DNA of 64,000 bases, taken from contig NC_033635.1 in the NCBI RefSeq assembly GCF_001540865.1, forward strand, positions 6,616,811 through 6,680,810, in the 5' to 3' direction. Shown here one piece after another: positions 36,183-46,076 of the stretch. The translations under genes were made by a program, and so were the position numbers. How positions within the stretch are numbered: the stretch's first letter is position 1; each line of letters begins with the position of its first letter. This DNA is from Ananas comosus (taxonomy: Eukaryota; Streptophyta; Magnoliopsida; Poales; Bromeliaceae). A model generated the notes under the pieces. That model made no database searches and was not told the origin of the DNA. It saw nothing but the letters and a program-made list of their open reading frames with translations.

Positions 36183-37555
36183 TCAACTCATTTTTTCGAA
36201 GAGATGAGGATGGTGCGCCTTCATCACTTCTTCGAGTTCCCACGTGGCTTCACGATTGTCATGATTGCTCCACCGGATCTTAACATAGGGAATCTCACGG
36301 TTTCGCAACTTGCGCACTTCCCATGCAATAATTGACACCGGGAACTCCTCGAAACTCAGATCTTCGTGAAGCTCTGGCAGTTCGTATAGCATTGCGTGAT
36401 CGGGATTGTGAATGTACTTGCGAAGGTTGGAAACGTGGAATACATTGTGAACGTCCGCGAGCTTCGGTGGCAATGCAAGCCGATAAGCTACCGCTCCAAT
36501 ACGTTCCAACACTTCATAAGGCCCAATGTATCGAGGACTCAACTTCCCTCGAACCCCAAATCTCCTCACACCCCTCTTGGGTGAAACTTTCAGAAACACA
36601 CGGTCTCCTACCGCGAATTCTATACTTCGACGGCGCTTGTCTGCATAACTCTGCTGTCTAGATTGCGCCGTGAGCAATCTCTGACGAGCAAGGCGAACTT
36701 TCTCCTCTGCCTCCCGCAAGACATCGGGGCCTAACACCGCACGTTCACCTACATCACCCCAGTGTACTGGAGATTGTCACTTCCGCCCGTAAAGGACCTC
36801 GAACGGTGCCATCTCAATACTGGCTTGGTAACTGTTGTTGTAGGCGAACTCGGCCATCGGTAAGTGGTCTGCCCAACTACCCTCGTAGTCAATGACACAC
36901 GCCTGCAGCATATCCTCCAGAATTTGGATAGTTCTCTCCGACTGCCCATCTGTCTGAGGATGAAACGCGGTACTGAAATCAAGCCGTGTGCCAAGTGTCT
37001 CCTGCGAGCTTTTCCAAAAGTGTGAAGTGAATCGGGGGTCTCGATCCGACACAATTGACTTCGGCACCCCGTGTAACCTCACTACTTCGTCAAGATATAC
37101 CTGCGCTAACCTATCACCCGACCAGGTAGTGTGAATTGGTAAAAAGTGTGCTGACTTCGTAATGCGGTCCACAATCACCCAGATTGCGTCGTGGCCACCC
37201 GACGAACGGGGTAACCCAACCACGAAGTCCATGGCTATGTCGTCCCACTTCCACTCCGGAATGGGCAAACTCTGTAGCTTTCCTGCTGCGTATCGGCGTT
37301 CTGCCTTGACTTGCTGGCATACTAGACATTGCACCACATAGCGTCCAATGTCCGCCTTCATCCCCGGCCACCAGTACTGCATCTTTAGATCTTGGTACAT
37401 CTTGGTGCTGCCCGGGTGAATACTATTGGGAGTCCGATGTGCCTCTTGCAAAATCAACTTGTGAACTTCTTCACTTTCCGGTACGCACCATCGGTTTCGA
37501 AATGGGAGTGTACCCTCGTCGTCTATGCGGAAATCGCCGCCATGACCACTCTCGA
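36183..37555 (-). pseudogene. element 4 integrase with chromodomain, 5'-truncated
   Basis: The frame opens at the insertion boundary 37555 with the RNase H-integrase linker ([16 protein letters not shown]). It then covers the zinc-binding segment (HRTPNSIHPG...CLVCQQVK), the DDE core ([29 protein letters not shown] all intact) and a chromodomain (VRKLRNREIPYVKIRWSNH, ATWELEEVM), ending near the LTR. A single TGA (about 36776-36774) after YGRK interrupts an otherwise continuous frame. Closely related to element 1 integrase but a different family. The RT and gag parts are displaced beyond the window. Confidence 0.92.
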
Positions 37556-37628
37556 TGTGACGCCCAAACTTCCCAAGGGGTCACCTATCCTAGGACTACT
37601 CCCGTCCTAGCACACTTAACTCTCTTAA
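37556..37628 (-). mobile_element. 5S rRNA-like fragment, possible Cassandra-type TRIM LTR piece
   Basis: It begins TGTGACGCCC, then on the minus strand reads like the 3' half of plant 5S rRNA: complements of CTTCCCAAGGGGTCACC, ATCCTAGGACTACTCCCG and AGCACACTTAACT align with the 5S region around the internal promoter, with about one change in five. Cassandra retrotransposons carry such 5S segments in short LTRs. It is cut off after 73 bp by an LTR-D. A bare 5S pseudogene is the alternative. Confidence 0.5.
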
Positions 37629-39249
37629 TGTGACACACTGGACCTTTGCAAATTGCGAGGTTCGAGTGATTGGATGTGTCCTGAGCTTTTTCAGACTTTC
37701 TAGTGGGTCGTTGACAGTATTCCGACCTATGGTTCGAATCCCGAAAAGTGAGGTTTAAAGCTTAGCACTAAAACCCGAAAAATCGGATTTTTGGTTAGCT
37801 CTCGGGTAGCCTTCATTGGGCTGTGTACCGGTACAGGGTTGGTGGCTGTACCGGTACAGGGTTGATGGTTGTACCGGTACGGGATTGTGTACCGGTACAC
37901 AGGCAGCTTCCCAGCCAATCCGAGGCTCGGGTTTGGCATTTTCGTGGGATGTGTACCAGTACGTGGGCCCGTGTATCAGTACGCAGTGGCAGTTTTTGAG
38001 CAGTTTGAACTGCAGGGACTTTTTTGTAATTGTGGTCTTCTATATAGCCACCCACGCCCCTAGGACTCTCCCTTGAGCTGAGAAGGGTGGAGAACAAGGT
38101 GAGTGAAGTCCTCTCTTCCCCTCCTTTGATTTGATCTCCTGGATGGATTTTGGTGGATTAATTCTTGTTTTTGCCTTTTGGAGCCTTTTCCACCATTGAT
38201 GAAGATTGGAGCTTGGTTTTGGTGCATGGTTGAGGGAAGATCTTGGCACTTAGAGAGTTTAGAGCTTGGATTGAAGCTTCTAAGAGGTAATCTACTTGTT
38301 CTCTCCCTCTAGATTGGAATTTTATTGTTGGTTTTGAGATGAAACCCTAGAATGAGGTTTTAGTAATTTGAATCTAGGGCCTTTTGAGCTTAATTGATTG
38401 GATTAGAACCTTCCCTTGGGTTGGATTGGAAGGGATTTAGCTCTCTTTTGGAGCTTGGGAAAGATTTTCTACTCCCTAGGTGAGATTTTAGCCCTTTTGC
38501 CTTGATGGTTAATGTTTGATCTTATAGTTAATCGTAATGCCCGTGTATCTCTTCGCTCCTTACTTTTAGGCTATTTAGAGACTCGTGGACAACTCCGTAC
38601 GGCGAAACGAGGGACTACGCGACGGTTCGGTGGGTTTGACCTAGCCACACAATGAGAAAATCTCATTTGTGAAGAATTGAGTATCGTTAAATGATAAAGT
38701 ATGCATAATCATGTTAGATATATTTATTATGAATTTTAGAATGCTTAACATGCCTATGTAATGTATAGTAAATTTTTGGACCTCTATGTGATAGAGTGCA
38801 TGTATGTGAGATATAGCATTCTAGTTGAGACTTGGAACCATAATTCCTATTATAAAAATGAACATTGCTTTCATGCATTTAACCTTTATGCCCAATTGTG
38901 ACATTAGGGACTTTGGAAGCCTAGAGAGGCTTGGGGACTTAGACTATTTGAGAAATTGGGCCAATGTCATAAAGAGGCGTTGGGCCCGGGCTATAGTGAA
39001 CATTGGTATTAATGTCTTAATTGGAATATAGCATATGAATTGGGCTTGATTAGTTGTGATGCTTAAGTGTCATAAAGAGGCACTAAGCCAGTGGGTGTTG
39101 GGTTATAACATTGTGACAGAAAGCTAGACCGTTGGGTTACTAGTAGCTATTGTCATGTTTGAGACATGAGGGTTGGATACTTGAGCCTTTGACTACGCTT
39201 GCTTGCCATTTGTGCTCATTCGCATATGCTTGTGAGGGTCGCTCCCTAC
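37629..39249 (+). repeat. type D LTR, first part (interrupted)
   Basis: Starts TGTGACACACTGG, matching the solo LTR-D at 48514. It includes four GTACCGGTAC palindromes (37825-37898), a TATATAG box at 38041, a donor-like AAG|GTGAGT near 38099 and GAG|GTAATC at 38287. It is broken at 39250 by the LTR-F insertion (target cctac, 39245-39249) and resumes at 45361. Confidence 0.9.
38041..38047 (+). promoter_or_regulatory. candidate TATA box of type D LTR
   Basis: TATATAG about 410 bp into the LTR, downstream of the palindrome cluster and upstream of a leader rich in CTCTC and TTG words. The solo LTR-D at 48514 has TTATAAC at the matching place (about 48930). Position suits a U3/R boundary; no transcript evidence is available. 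Confidence 0.5.
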
Positions 39250-39559
39250 TGTTTGAAGTGAAAAGAAAAAAAAAAATTCTAATCATAATCGAAACCGATT
39301 AGATTCAGACTCAAACAATTTTGATAGGTCTCATGTTGACCAAAAAATTTTGGGGCCAATAATTATAATTTAAAATCCACAATAGACCCATTCATAAATG
39401 TGAATTAATGGGCCTCATGAAAGCCCTTTAAAATTTTAGGCCTATACAATAATTCGGGCCTCATCTTAGCCCAATGAATAATTGTGCCCAACAAGTTTCA
39501 TCAAAGTGGGCCCAATATCAGCCCAATTCATAGGATCACTGCCCACATTTTCACCCACG

Positions 39560-40335
39560 TTTGAAAATTCAATTTCAAATATCATATTCAAATTCGATTT
39601 TAAATTTTTAAACCCCAGAAAATATCTGTTATCCTAATAACCCTATTCGAAATTCGATTTCGAACTTCGAACCACCTCCCAAAATATCTCTCAACCAACA
39701 TTCATTCGAATTTTGAATACTTATCCATCCCACAACCCATTCAAAATTCAATTTTGAATTTCCAATCCCCAACCAACATCCATTCGAATTTTGAATACCT
39801 AACCACCCAACAACCGATTCAAAATTCGATTTCGAATTTTGAATCCCTAACTGACTCCCCAAAATATCCTTCAACCATCCAACAACCCATTCAAAATTCG
39901 ATTTCGAATTTCGAATCCCTAACCGACTCACCAAAATATCCTTCAACTATCCAACAACCCATTCAAAATTCAATTTCGAATTTCGAATTTCCAATCAATT
40001 CCCAAAATATCCTCCAACAATCCATTCAAAATTCGATTTCGAATTTCGAATCCCTAACCAATTCCCAAAATATCCTCCAACAACCCATTCAAAATTCGAT
40101 TTCGAATTTCGAATTCCCAACCAATTCCCAAATATCCTCCAACAACCCATTCAAAATTCGAATTTCGAATTTTGAATTCCAACCAATTTCCAAAATACCC
40201 TCCAACCATCCAACAACCCATTCAAAATTCGATTTCGAATTTCGAATTCCCAACAAAATCCCAAATATCTTTCAACCAACCACAACAACCTATTCAAAAT
40301 TCAAATTCGAATTTCGAATCCCTCGAAATATCTCT
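39560..40335 (+). repeat. 57-72-bp tandem repeats with ATTCGAAAT palindromic core
   Basis: About eleven degenerate units share TTCAAAATTCGATTTCGAA followed by a CCAACAACC/CCAAAATATCC linker. The AT-rich core is self-complementary. Several unit lengths are multiples of three, which creates a 261-codon chance frame (39754-40539) with repeating IQNSISNFE; I do not call it a gene. The block ends 16 bp before the TATA box. Confidence 0.85.
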
Positions 40336-40350
40336 CACCACCCCTCCCAT

Positions 40351-40358
40351 TATAAATA
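40351..40358 (+). promoter_or_regulatory. TATA box of type F LTR
   Basis: TATAAATA, preceded by a C-rich stretch (CACCCCTCCCAT). It follows the upstream repeat block and precedes the exon-like segment ending at 40618, so the U3/R boundary is probably near 40380-40390. Confidence 0.6.
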
Positions 40359-40618
40359 CGAGAACCGAAATCAAACTCGGAGAGGATTTTTTACGGAGAC
40401 GATAGATAAAAAAAAAGAGATAGATTGCTACACACATTCCCACGTACAAAATATTCAAAGAATAAGAGATCGCCGAGCCGCGGAAAGGAGGAGAGATCGT
40501 CGAGCCGCAGAAAGGAGGAGAGATCACTCGAGCCGCTGAAAGGATGAGAGATCGCTGAGCCGCAGAAAGAAGGAGAAATCGTTGAGCTGCTTCATCCAAT
40601 CCATCATTTCATCAACAG

Positions 40619-40739
40619 GTAAAAAAAAAAAGAAAGAGAAAGAAAAATGAAGAAGAAAAAAAAGAAAACATAAAAAGAAAAAAAAAAGAAAAAAAAAAGA
40701 TCTCTCTTCTTCTCCCCTCTATTTTTTTCTTTTTTTTAG
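40619..40739 (+). other. candidate 121-bp intron in type F leader
   Basis: The left border AACAG|GTAAAA fits a donor. The right border is a long T tract ending TTTTTTTTAG|G, a strong acceptor shape. The inside is A-rich and then T-rich, as in plant introns. It lies about 235 bp after the presumed transcript start, between a block of GAGATCGCCGAGCCGC-like repeats and the 156-bp repeats. Splicing is inferred from sequence only. Confidence 0.45.
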
Positions 40740-40784
40740 GTTCTGCGATTGTAGCCATCCATACCATCTAGATGGCTTCGGTGG

Positions 40785-41410
40785 GAGAGTGGAGGGGAAT
40801 CTTCGATTCTCCGTTTCTTCGGACCTCTCAATACCCTATCCGAAGTCGTTGATGACGGAATGGGTGATCTACATTGCCGCGACCATCATCAACATATTTG
40901 GTTTGATACTTTCGAAAGAAGAGGGGAGGGGAATCTTTGATTCCCGGTTTCTTCGGACCCTTCAACATTTCTTTTGAAAATGTCAAATCAAATTTGCCGG
41001 CCGAACAGATTCGCGCCACCGTCATCAACTTCACCGATGACATCTACGACATCGCCGGTTTGATACTTTTGAAAGAAGAGGGGAGGGGGATCTTTGATTC
41101 TCCGTTTCTTCGGACCCTTCAATATTTCTTCGAAAATGTCAAATCAAATCCGACGGCCAAACAAATCTGCGCCACCGTCATCAACTTCACCGACAACATC
41201 TACGACATCGCCGGTTTGATACTTTCGAAAGAAGAGGGGAGGCGGATCTTTGATTTCCCATTTCTTCGGACCCTTCAACATTTCTTCGAAATGTCAAATC
41301 AAATCCGATGGCCGAACAGATCCACGCCATCGTCGTCAACTTCGTCGACGTCATCTGCAGTATCGCAAGAAGAGGGGAGGGAAATCTTTGATTCCCCGTT
41401 TCTTCGGACC
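40785..41410 (+). repeat. ~156-bp tandem repeats
   Basis: Units begin GAAGAGGGGAGG at 40918, 41075, 41231 and 41369, with a degenerate first unit near 40785. Spacing is 157, 156 and 138 bp. The first spacing is not a multiple of three, but a 162-codon frame (40937-41425) repeats the pattern FDSPFLRTLQ...ENVKSN...ATVINFTD. No known domain is recognised, and I regard the frame as repeat-driven. Confidence 0.85.
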
Positions 41411-42540
41411 CCAAATCAAAATTAAAACGGGGATTTCTTCGAACCCCAAATCAGAATCGAAAGGGGATTTCTTCAGACCCCAAATCAAGATTAAAACGGG
41501 AATGTCTTCGGACCCCAAATCAAGATTAAACGGAGATTTCTTCTGACCTCAAATCAAATCAAATCCAATTGGAGAATCAAACGGGGATTTCTTCGGACCC
41601 CAAATCAAATCCAATTGGAGAATCAAACGGAGATTTCTTCGGACCCCAAATCAAGATTAAATGGGGATTTCTTCGGACCCCAAATCAAATCAAATCTAAA
41701 TTTGAGAATCAAACGGGGATTTCTTCGGACCCCAAATCAAATCCAATTGGAGAATCAAACGGGGATTTCTTCGGACCCCAAATCAAAATGAAAAATCAAA
41801 TCCAAATTAGAAAATCAAATGGGGATTTCTTCGGACCCCGAACCAAATTGGAAAATCAAATCTAAATTGGAGAATCAAACAGGAATTTCTTCGGACCCCA
41901 AATCAAATTCAATTGGAGAATCAAACGGGCATTTCTTCGGACCCCAAATCAAATTGGAAAATCAAATCCAAATTGGAGAATCAAACGGGGATTTCTTCGG
42001 ACTCCAAATTAAATCCAATTGGAGAATCAAACGGGGATTTCTTCGGATCCCAAATCACAAATCTAACGGGGATATCTTCAGACCCCAAATCAAATTGAAA
42101 AATTAAAATGGGGATTTCTTCGGACCCCAAATCCAAATCAAGATTAAACGGGGATTTCTTCGGACCCAAAATCAAACCCAATTGGAGAATCAAACGGGGA
42201 TTTCTTCGGACCCCAAATCAAATTGGAAAATCAAATCCAAATTGGAGAATCAAACGGGGATTTCTTCGGACCCCAAATCGAATCCAATTGGAGAATCAAA
42301 CGGGGATTTCTTCGGACCCCAAATTAAATCCAATTGGAGAATCAAACGGGGATTTCTTCGGATCCCAAATCAAAAATCAAACGGGGATATCTTCGGACCC
42401 CAAATCAAATTGAAAAATTAAATGGGAATTTCTTCGGACCTCAAATCCAAATCGAGATCAAAAGAGGATTTCTTCGGACCCCAAATCAAACCAAAATCAA
42501 AAAGGGATTTCTTCGGATCCAAATCAAGATGCAAAAACTA
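41410..42540 (+). repeat. 30-60-bp tandem repeats with GGATTTCTTCGGACCCC
   Basis: Roughly 25 units alternate GGGGATTTCTTCGGACCCC with AAATCAAATCCAATTGGAG and AATCAAAC spacers. The unit CTTCGGACC... is derived from the preceding 156-bp repeat (CGTTTCTTCGGACCC), so the block looks like a secondary amplification of part of it. Several overlapping chance frames arise, all reading variations of GDFFGPQIK or GFLRTPNQ. Confidence 0.88.
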
Positions 42541-42589
42541 AAAGAGGATTGCCTCGAACCCGAAATAGAATTGAAAAGAGAACCAAACC

Positions 42590-43060
42590 AAATTCGAATC
42601 AAGTCCACATACAAACCAAATCCGAATCAAGTCCACATACAAACCAAATCCGAATCAAGTCCACATACAAACCAAATCCAAATCAAGTCCACAAATAAAG
42701 CCCAAAACCAAAACCCAAATAAAATCCGAACCCAAATCCAAACCAAATCAAATCCAAATCCAAAACCAAACACAGTCCACAAACAAACCTAAACCCAAAA
42801 CCCAAATAAACCCAAACCCAAAACCCAAATTAAATCCGAACCCAAACCCAAATCAAGTCCACATCCAAACCTAACCCAAACCAAGTCCACATAAAGAACC
42901 CAAACCCATTCCACAAATAAAATCCAAACCCAACCCAAACCAAGTCTACAAATAAAACCAAAATCCAAACCGAAACCCAAACCAAACCAAATCAAACCCA
43001 AACCCAACCCAAATCAAGTCCACAATCCAAATCCAAACCCAAAACCCAAATCCAACTTCC
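42590..43060 (+). repeat. 28-bp AAATCCGAATCAAGTCCACA repeats passing into AACCCAAA-rich tract
   Basis: Four near-identical 28-bp units at about 42590-42690 are followed by a strongly strand-biased stretch of A and C (CCCAAACC-like words). G is almost absent on the plus strand. No coding content. Confidence 0.8.
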
Positions 43061-43069
43061 AACTTAGGC

Positions 43070-44420
43070 TCATGAACGTAAACCATACCTAAGTTCGTGA
43101 ACCAAATCCCAAATCCTATACCCAAGTTCATGAATCAAGAACCAAAACTCATAAACCAAGTTCATGAACCACGAACCAAATCCATGAACCTCACCTAAGT
43201 TCGTGAACCAAACACCACGGATCATAACCCAAGTTCATGAATCAAGGCCTATGAACCAAAATAAACCAAGTTCATTAAACCATATCCAATATACCCAACT
43301 TTATAAACCATAAACCAAGTTCATGAATCATGAATCAAGTCCACAAACCAAGATTCATGAGCCAAGTTCATAAACCTCACCCGTGAACCATATCCAAGTT
43401 CATGAACCATATCCAATATACCCAACTTCATAAACCATAAACCAAGTTCATGAATCATGAATCAAGTCCATAAATCAAGATTCATACACCAAACCTCATA
43501 CACCATATCCAAGCTCATGAACCCGATCCACATACTCAACCTCATGAGTCATGAACCAAATCTCATAGACCATACAACCATACACCAAGTTCATGAACCA
43601 TAAACATACACCAAGTTCATGACTCAAATCTCATGAACCAAATCCCATACACCAAACCTCATAAATTAAACTCATAACCATACACCAAGTTCATGACTCA
43701 AATCTCATGAACCATGTACAAAGTTCATGAACCATAACCAAACCTCATGAACCATGTACCAAGTTTATAAATCATAAACCAAACCTCATGAACCATGTAC
43801 CAAGTTCATGAATCATAAACCAAACCTCATGAACCATACACCAAGTTCATGAATCATAAACCAAACCCCATGAACCATACACCAAGTTCATGAATCATAA
43901 ACCAAACCCCATGAACCATACACCAAGTTCATGAATCATAAACCAAACCCCATAAACCATACACCAAATTCATGAACCATGAACCAAATCCATAAACCAA
44001 GTCCATAAACCTCATGAACCATAAACCAAGTTCATGAATCATGAACCATGAACCAAGTTCATAAACCTCATCCATGAACCATATCCAAGTTCATGAATCA
44101 TACACCATGAACCATAAACCATACACCATAAACCATAAACCAAGATCATATAACCAACCTCATGACCCATACACCAAGTTCATGAACCATACCTTATGAA
44201 CCCATGAACCATACACCAAGTTTATAAACCTTATCCATGAACCATATTCAAGTTCATGAACCAAATCCCTTACACCAAACCTCATGAACCATAAATCACA
44301 ACCCAAGCCCATGGACCAAATCCCATGGACCATATACCCAACCTCATGAACCATGTCCAAATCTTATGAACCAATACCCAAATATCATGAACTAATACCA
44401 AAATCTCATGCCCAAAGTTC
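43070..44420 (+). repeat. CATGAACCA / CCAAGTTCATGAA tandem repeats
   Basis: More than 1.3 kb of variable 18-42-bp units made of ACCAAGTTCATGAA, CATACACC and CATAAACC words. TTCATGAA is itself a palindrome and occurs dozens of times. The most regular part is about 43740-43990, with 42-bp units. Confidence 0.88.
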
Positions 44421-44438
44421 ATCATGAACTTTTTCTTT

Positions 44439-45136
44439 ACTCTAGTACATATACCTAGAGTAAAAATCGAATATCGACTACCCCTAATACATATACTTAG
44501 GGCTAAGTCAATCGCCTTAGTACATATACTAAGGCAAAACATCTCCAAACCGACAGAGTTCTAAATTATGTCAAATGATATCAAGTTTATTCGAACTCTA
44601 ACACATATACTTAGAGTTCATCCGACTAACCCTAATATATACCCTCAGGGTCTGGTCAACCTTTTGCTCTAGCACATATACCTAGAGTGGAAGTCAAACC
44701 AAGCTCAACTAGTCCTAACCCATATACTCAAGGTCTAGTTAGCCTTTTGCTCTAGCATATCTACCTAGAGCGAAATTCATACCTGATCGAGCTCTAATAC
44801 ATATACTTAGAGCTCATAAAATCAAATCCGACGAAGCCTAACATAACACCTCAGGGCTTAGTCAGATCCTCACTTTAGCACATATAACTAGAGTGAAAAA
44901 TATATTAAACTCGGTTAATCCTGATATATATACTCAGAAATTATCCACTCTTAGGTAATATCAAATCCGACCTACATCAATACATATACTTGGGGTTTGG
45001 TCACTCTAAGACATATACTTAGAGCCAATTAGACTCTAATACATGGAGTTTAATATCGACTACGTCTTAACACATATACTTAGGACCTAGTCAATTCCAA
45101 ATTCAACTGAATCCTAATACATATACTTAGGATTCA
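44439..45136 (+). repeat. array of about 17 hairpins with conserved ACATATAC loop
   Basis: Each unit has a stem, a loop near TACATATAC and the complementary stem. Perfect examples are ACTCTAG/CTAGAGT (44439-44461), CCCTAA/TTAGGG (44482-44502), GCCTTAG/CTAAGGC (44514-44535), GAACTCTAA/TTAGAGTTC (44593-44619), GCTCTAG/CTAGAGC (44749-44771), GAGCTCTAA/TTAGAGCTC (44789-44815) and TGAATCCTAA/TTAGGATTCA (45108-45136). Stem bases change between units but stay paired; two units use a G-U wobble (44871-44895, 45064-45086). Four or five units are degraded. Confidence 0.88.
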
Positions 45137-45360
45137 ATAAATCAAGACACGATTCATCTCATCCCATCTATAAAGGTCTCTTAATCGAAGGTGCCCCAAT
45201 CAACAGGGGATAATTAACAATAGATGCTTGCATCTATTGGAAGCCATGGACCTGCGATACCTGATACCCATATACATATAAATATCAATCTGAATCATGA
45301 ATACTACCCCACGGCGAAATCCATCGACCGTGCGAGGTGCGTCATTCGTGGTGGCTGACA

Positions 45361-46076
45361 CCTACAAGCCGGCACTCCGGAGTTAGCCTACGCGACCTAT
45401 GTTTGCACGTGCGGTATTGAGAAGCCTACGGGGTCGAGTGGGACAGACACATTCCAAGAGCAGGAATGTTGGGCTACCACATGCACTTAGGCGGCACAAG
45501 CTGGACTACCTTGGGTAGGTCCTTAATTGGAAATGGAATTCAACACGGCGTTGAGTGTGTTATAATCACTACTAGATAGAGAGTAGTAGTTGGATTACTT
45601 GGACTTGCTTCTAGCATAGTTTTGGACACTTGAGTATACATACATACATATAGTGTGCTAGGAGATGTTGCTTATTGCATTCATATATACATTGTTGTCA
45701 TGATAAAGTATGATCTTCATAACTTCGTAGAGTAAACCGTGACTTTTACTTGTGGTCATGTAGAGACATATTGTTTATGACAAAGTAAAGGTGCATCATT
45801 TTAACACCATGTTTGATTGCAATATAGTAGCTTAGCATTTTAGTTGTGCTTTCTTAAATGCAATTTATTCATTATTATTGCTCTCTTTTTTACTTACCCT
45901 TTCTTTGGGGCCTAGTGGTGCATTGAGCTGAGGTCAGTAATTGCCCACTGGAAACTATAAATTATAGTTCTCACGCCTTCTGTTTTATGTTTTCTTTCAG
46001 AGCCTTCCACGCCGGGAGAGGCTAGGGACCGTGGGAAGGGAGTTGCTTCGAGCTAGCTCTTCAGCGAGTGACGAGT
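45361..46076 (+). repeat. type D LTR, second part
   Basis: Continues the LTR of 37629-39249 after the type F insertion. It includes the stem AACTATAA/TTATAGTT (45953-45969) and an acceptor-like TTTTCTTTCAG ending at 46000. It lacks its last 300 bp or so, because element 5 inserts at 46077. Confidence 0.85.

Larger units (their letters stand above)
29800..37555 (-). mobile_element. element 4: 3' part of a chromovirus with type C LTR
   Basis: The 3' LTR runs from 36095 (sense start TGTAAGATACCG) to 29800 (TGTCATGCC on the plus strand), preceded by ataac at 29795-29799 as the presumed target duplication. Integrase coding lies at 36183-37555 and is cut at 37556 by a 5S-like fragment. The rest of pol, gag and the 5' LTR are not in the window. 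The LTR is disrupted by an LTR-D fragment (30322-30724), a suspect duplicated segment (30725-33703) and a MITE (34970-35517). Confidence 0.82.
39250..45360 (+). mobile_element. type F solo LTR or single-unit element, 6.1 kb, built of tandem repeats
   Basis: It starts TGTTTGAAGTG and ends GTGGCTGACA, with target duplication cctac at 39245-39249 and 45361-45365; the host LTR-D is continuous across it. No second copy of its start is seen inside, so it behaves as one LTR-sized unit rather than an element with two LTRs. In order it holds an AT-rich leader, a 57-72-bp repeat block, a TATA box, a short intron-like segment, 156-bp repeats, GGATTTCTTCGGACCCC repeats, CAAATC and CATGAACC repeats and a hairpin array. 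It shows no gag or pol. LTRs this long are known for Ogre-type elements, but the family is unassigned. Confidence 0.82.

Noticed and set aside
39754..40539. 261-codon frame with repeating IQNSISNFE
   Set aside because: It is a by-product of tandem units whose lengths are often multiples of three; no start context and no known domain.
41569..42421. Overlapping frames reading GDFFGPQIK or GFLRTPNQ
   Set aside because: Repeat-driven frames in several phases of the same tandem array; none is favoured.
41410..44420. CRISPR-like regular repeats
   Set aside because: Unit lengths vary, spacers are repeats themselves, there are no cas genes and the context is a plant retroelement.
44160..44548. Antisense Met/Trp/Gly-rich frames
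   Set aside because: Reverse reading of the CATGAACC repeats; no protein-like composition.
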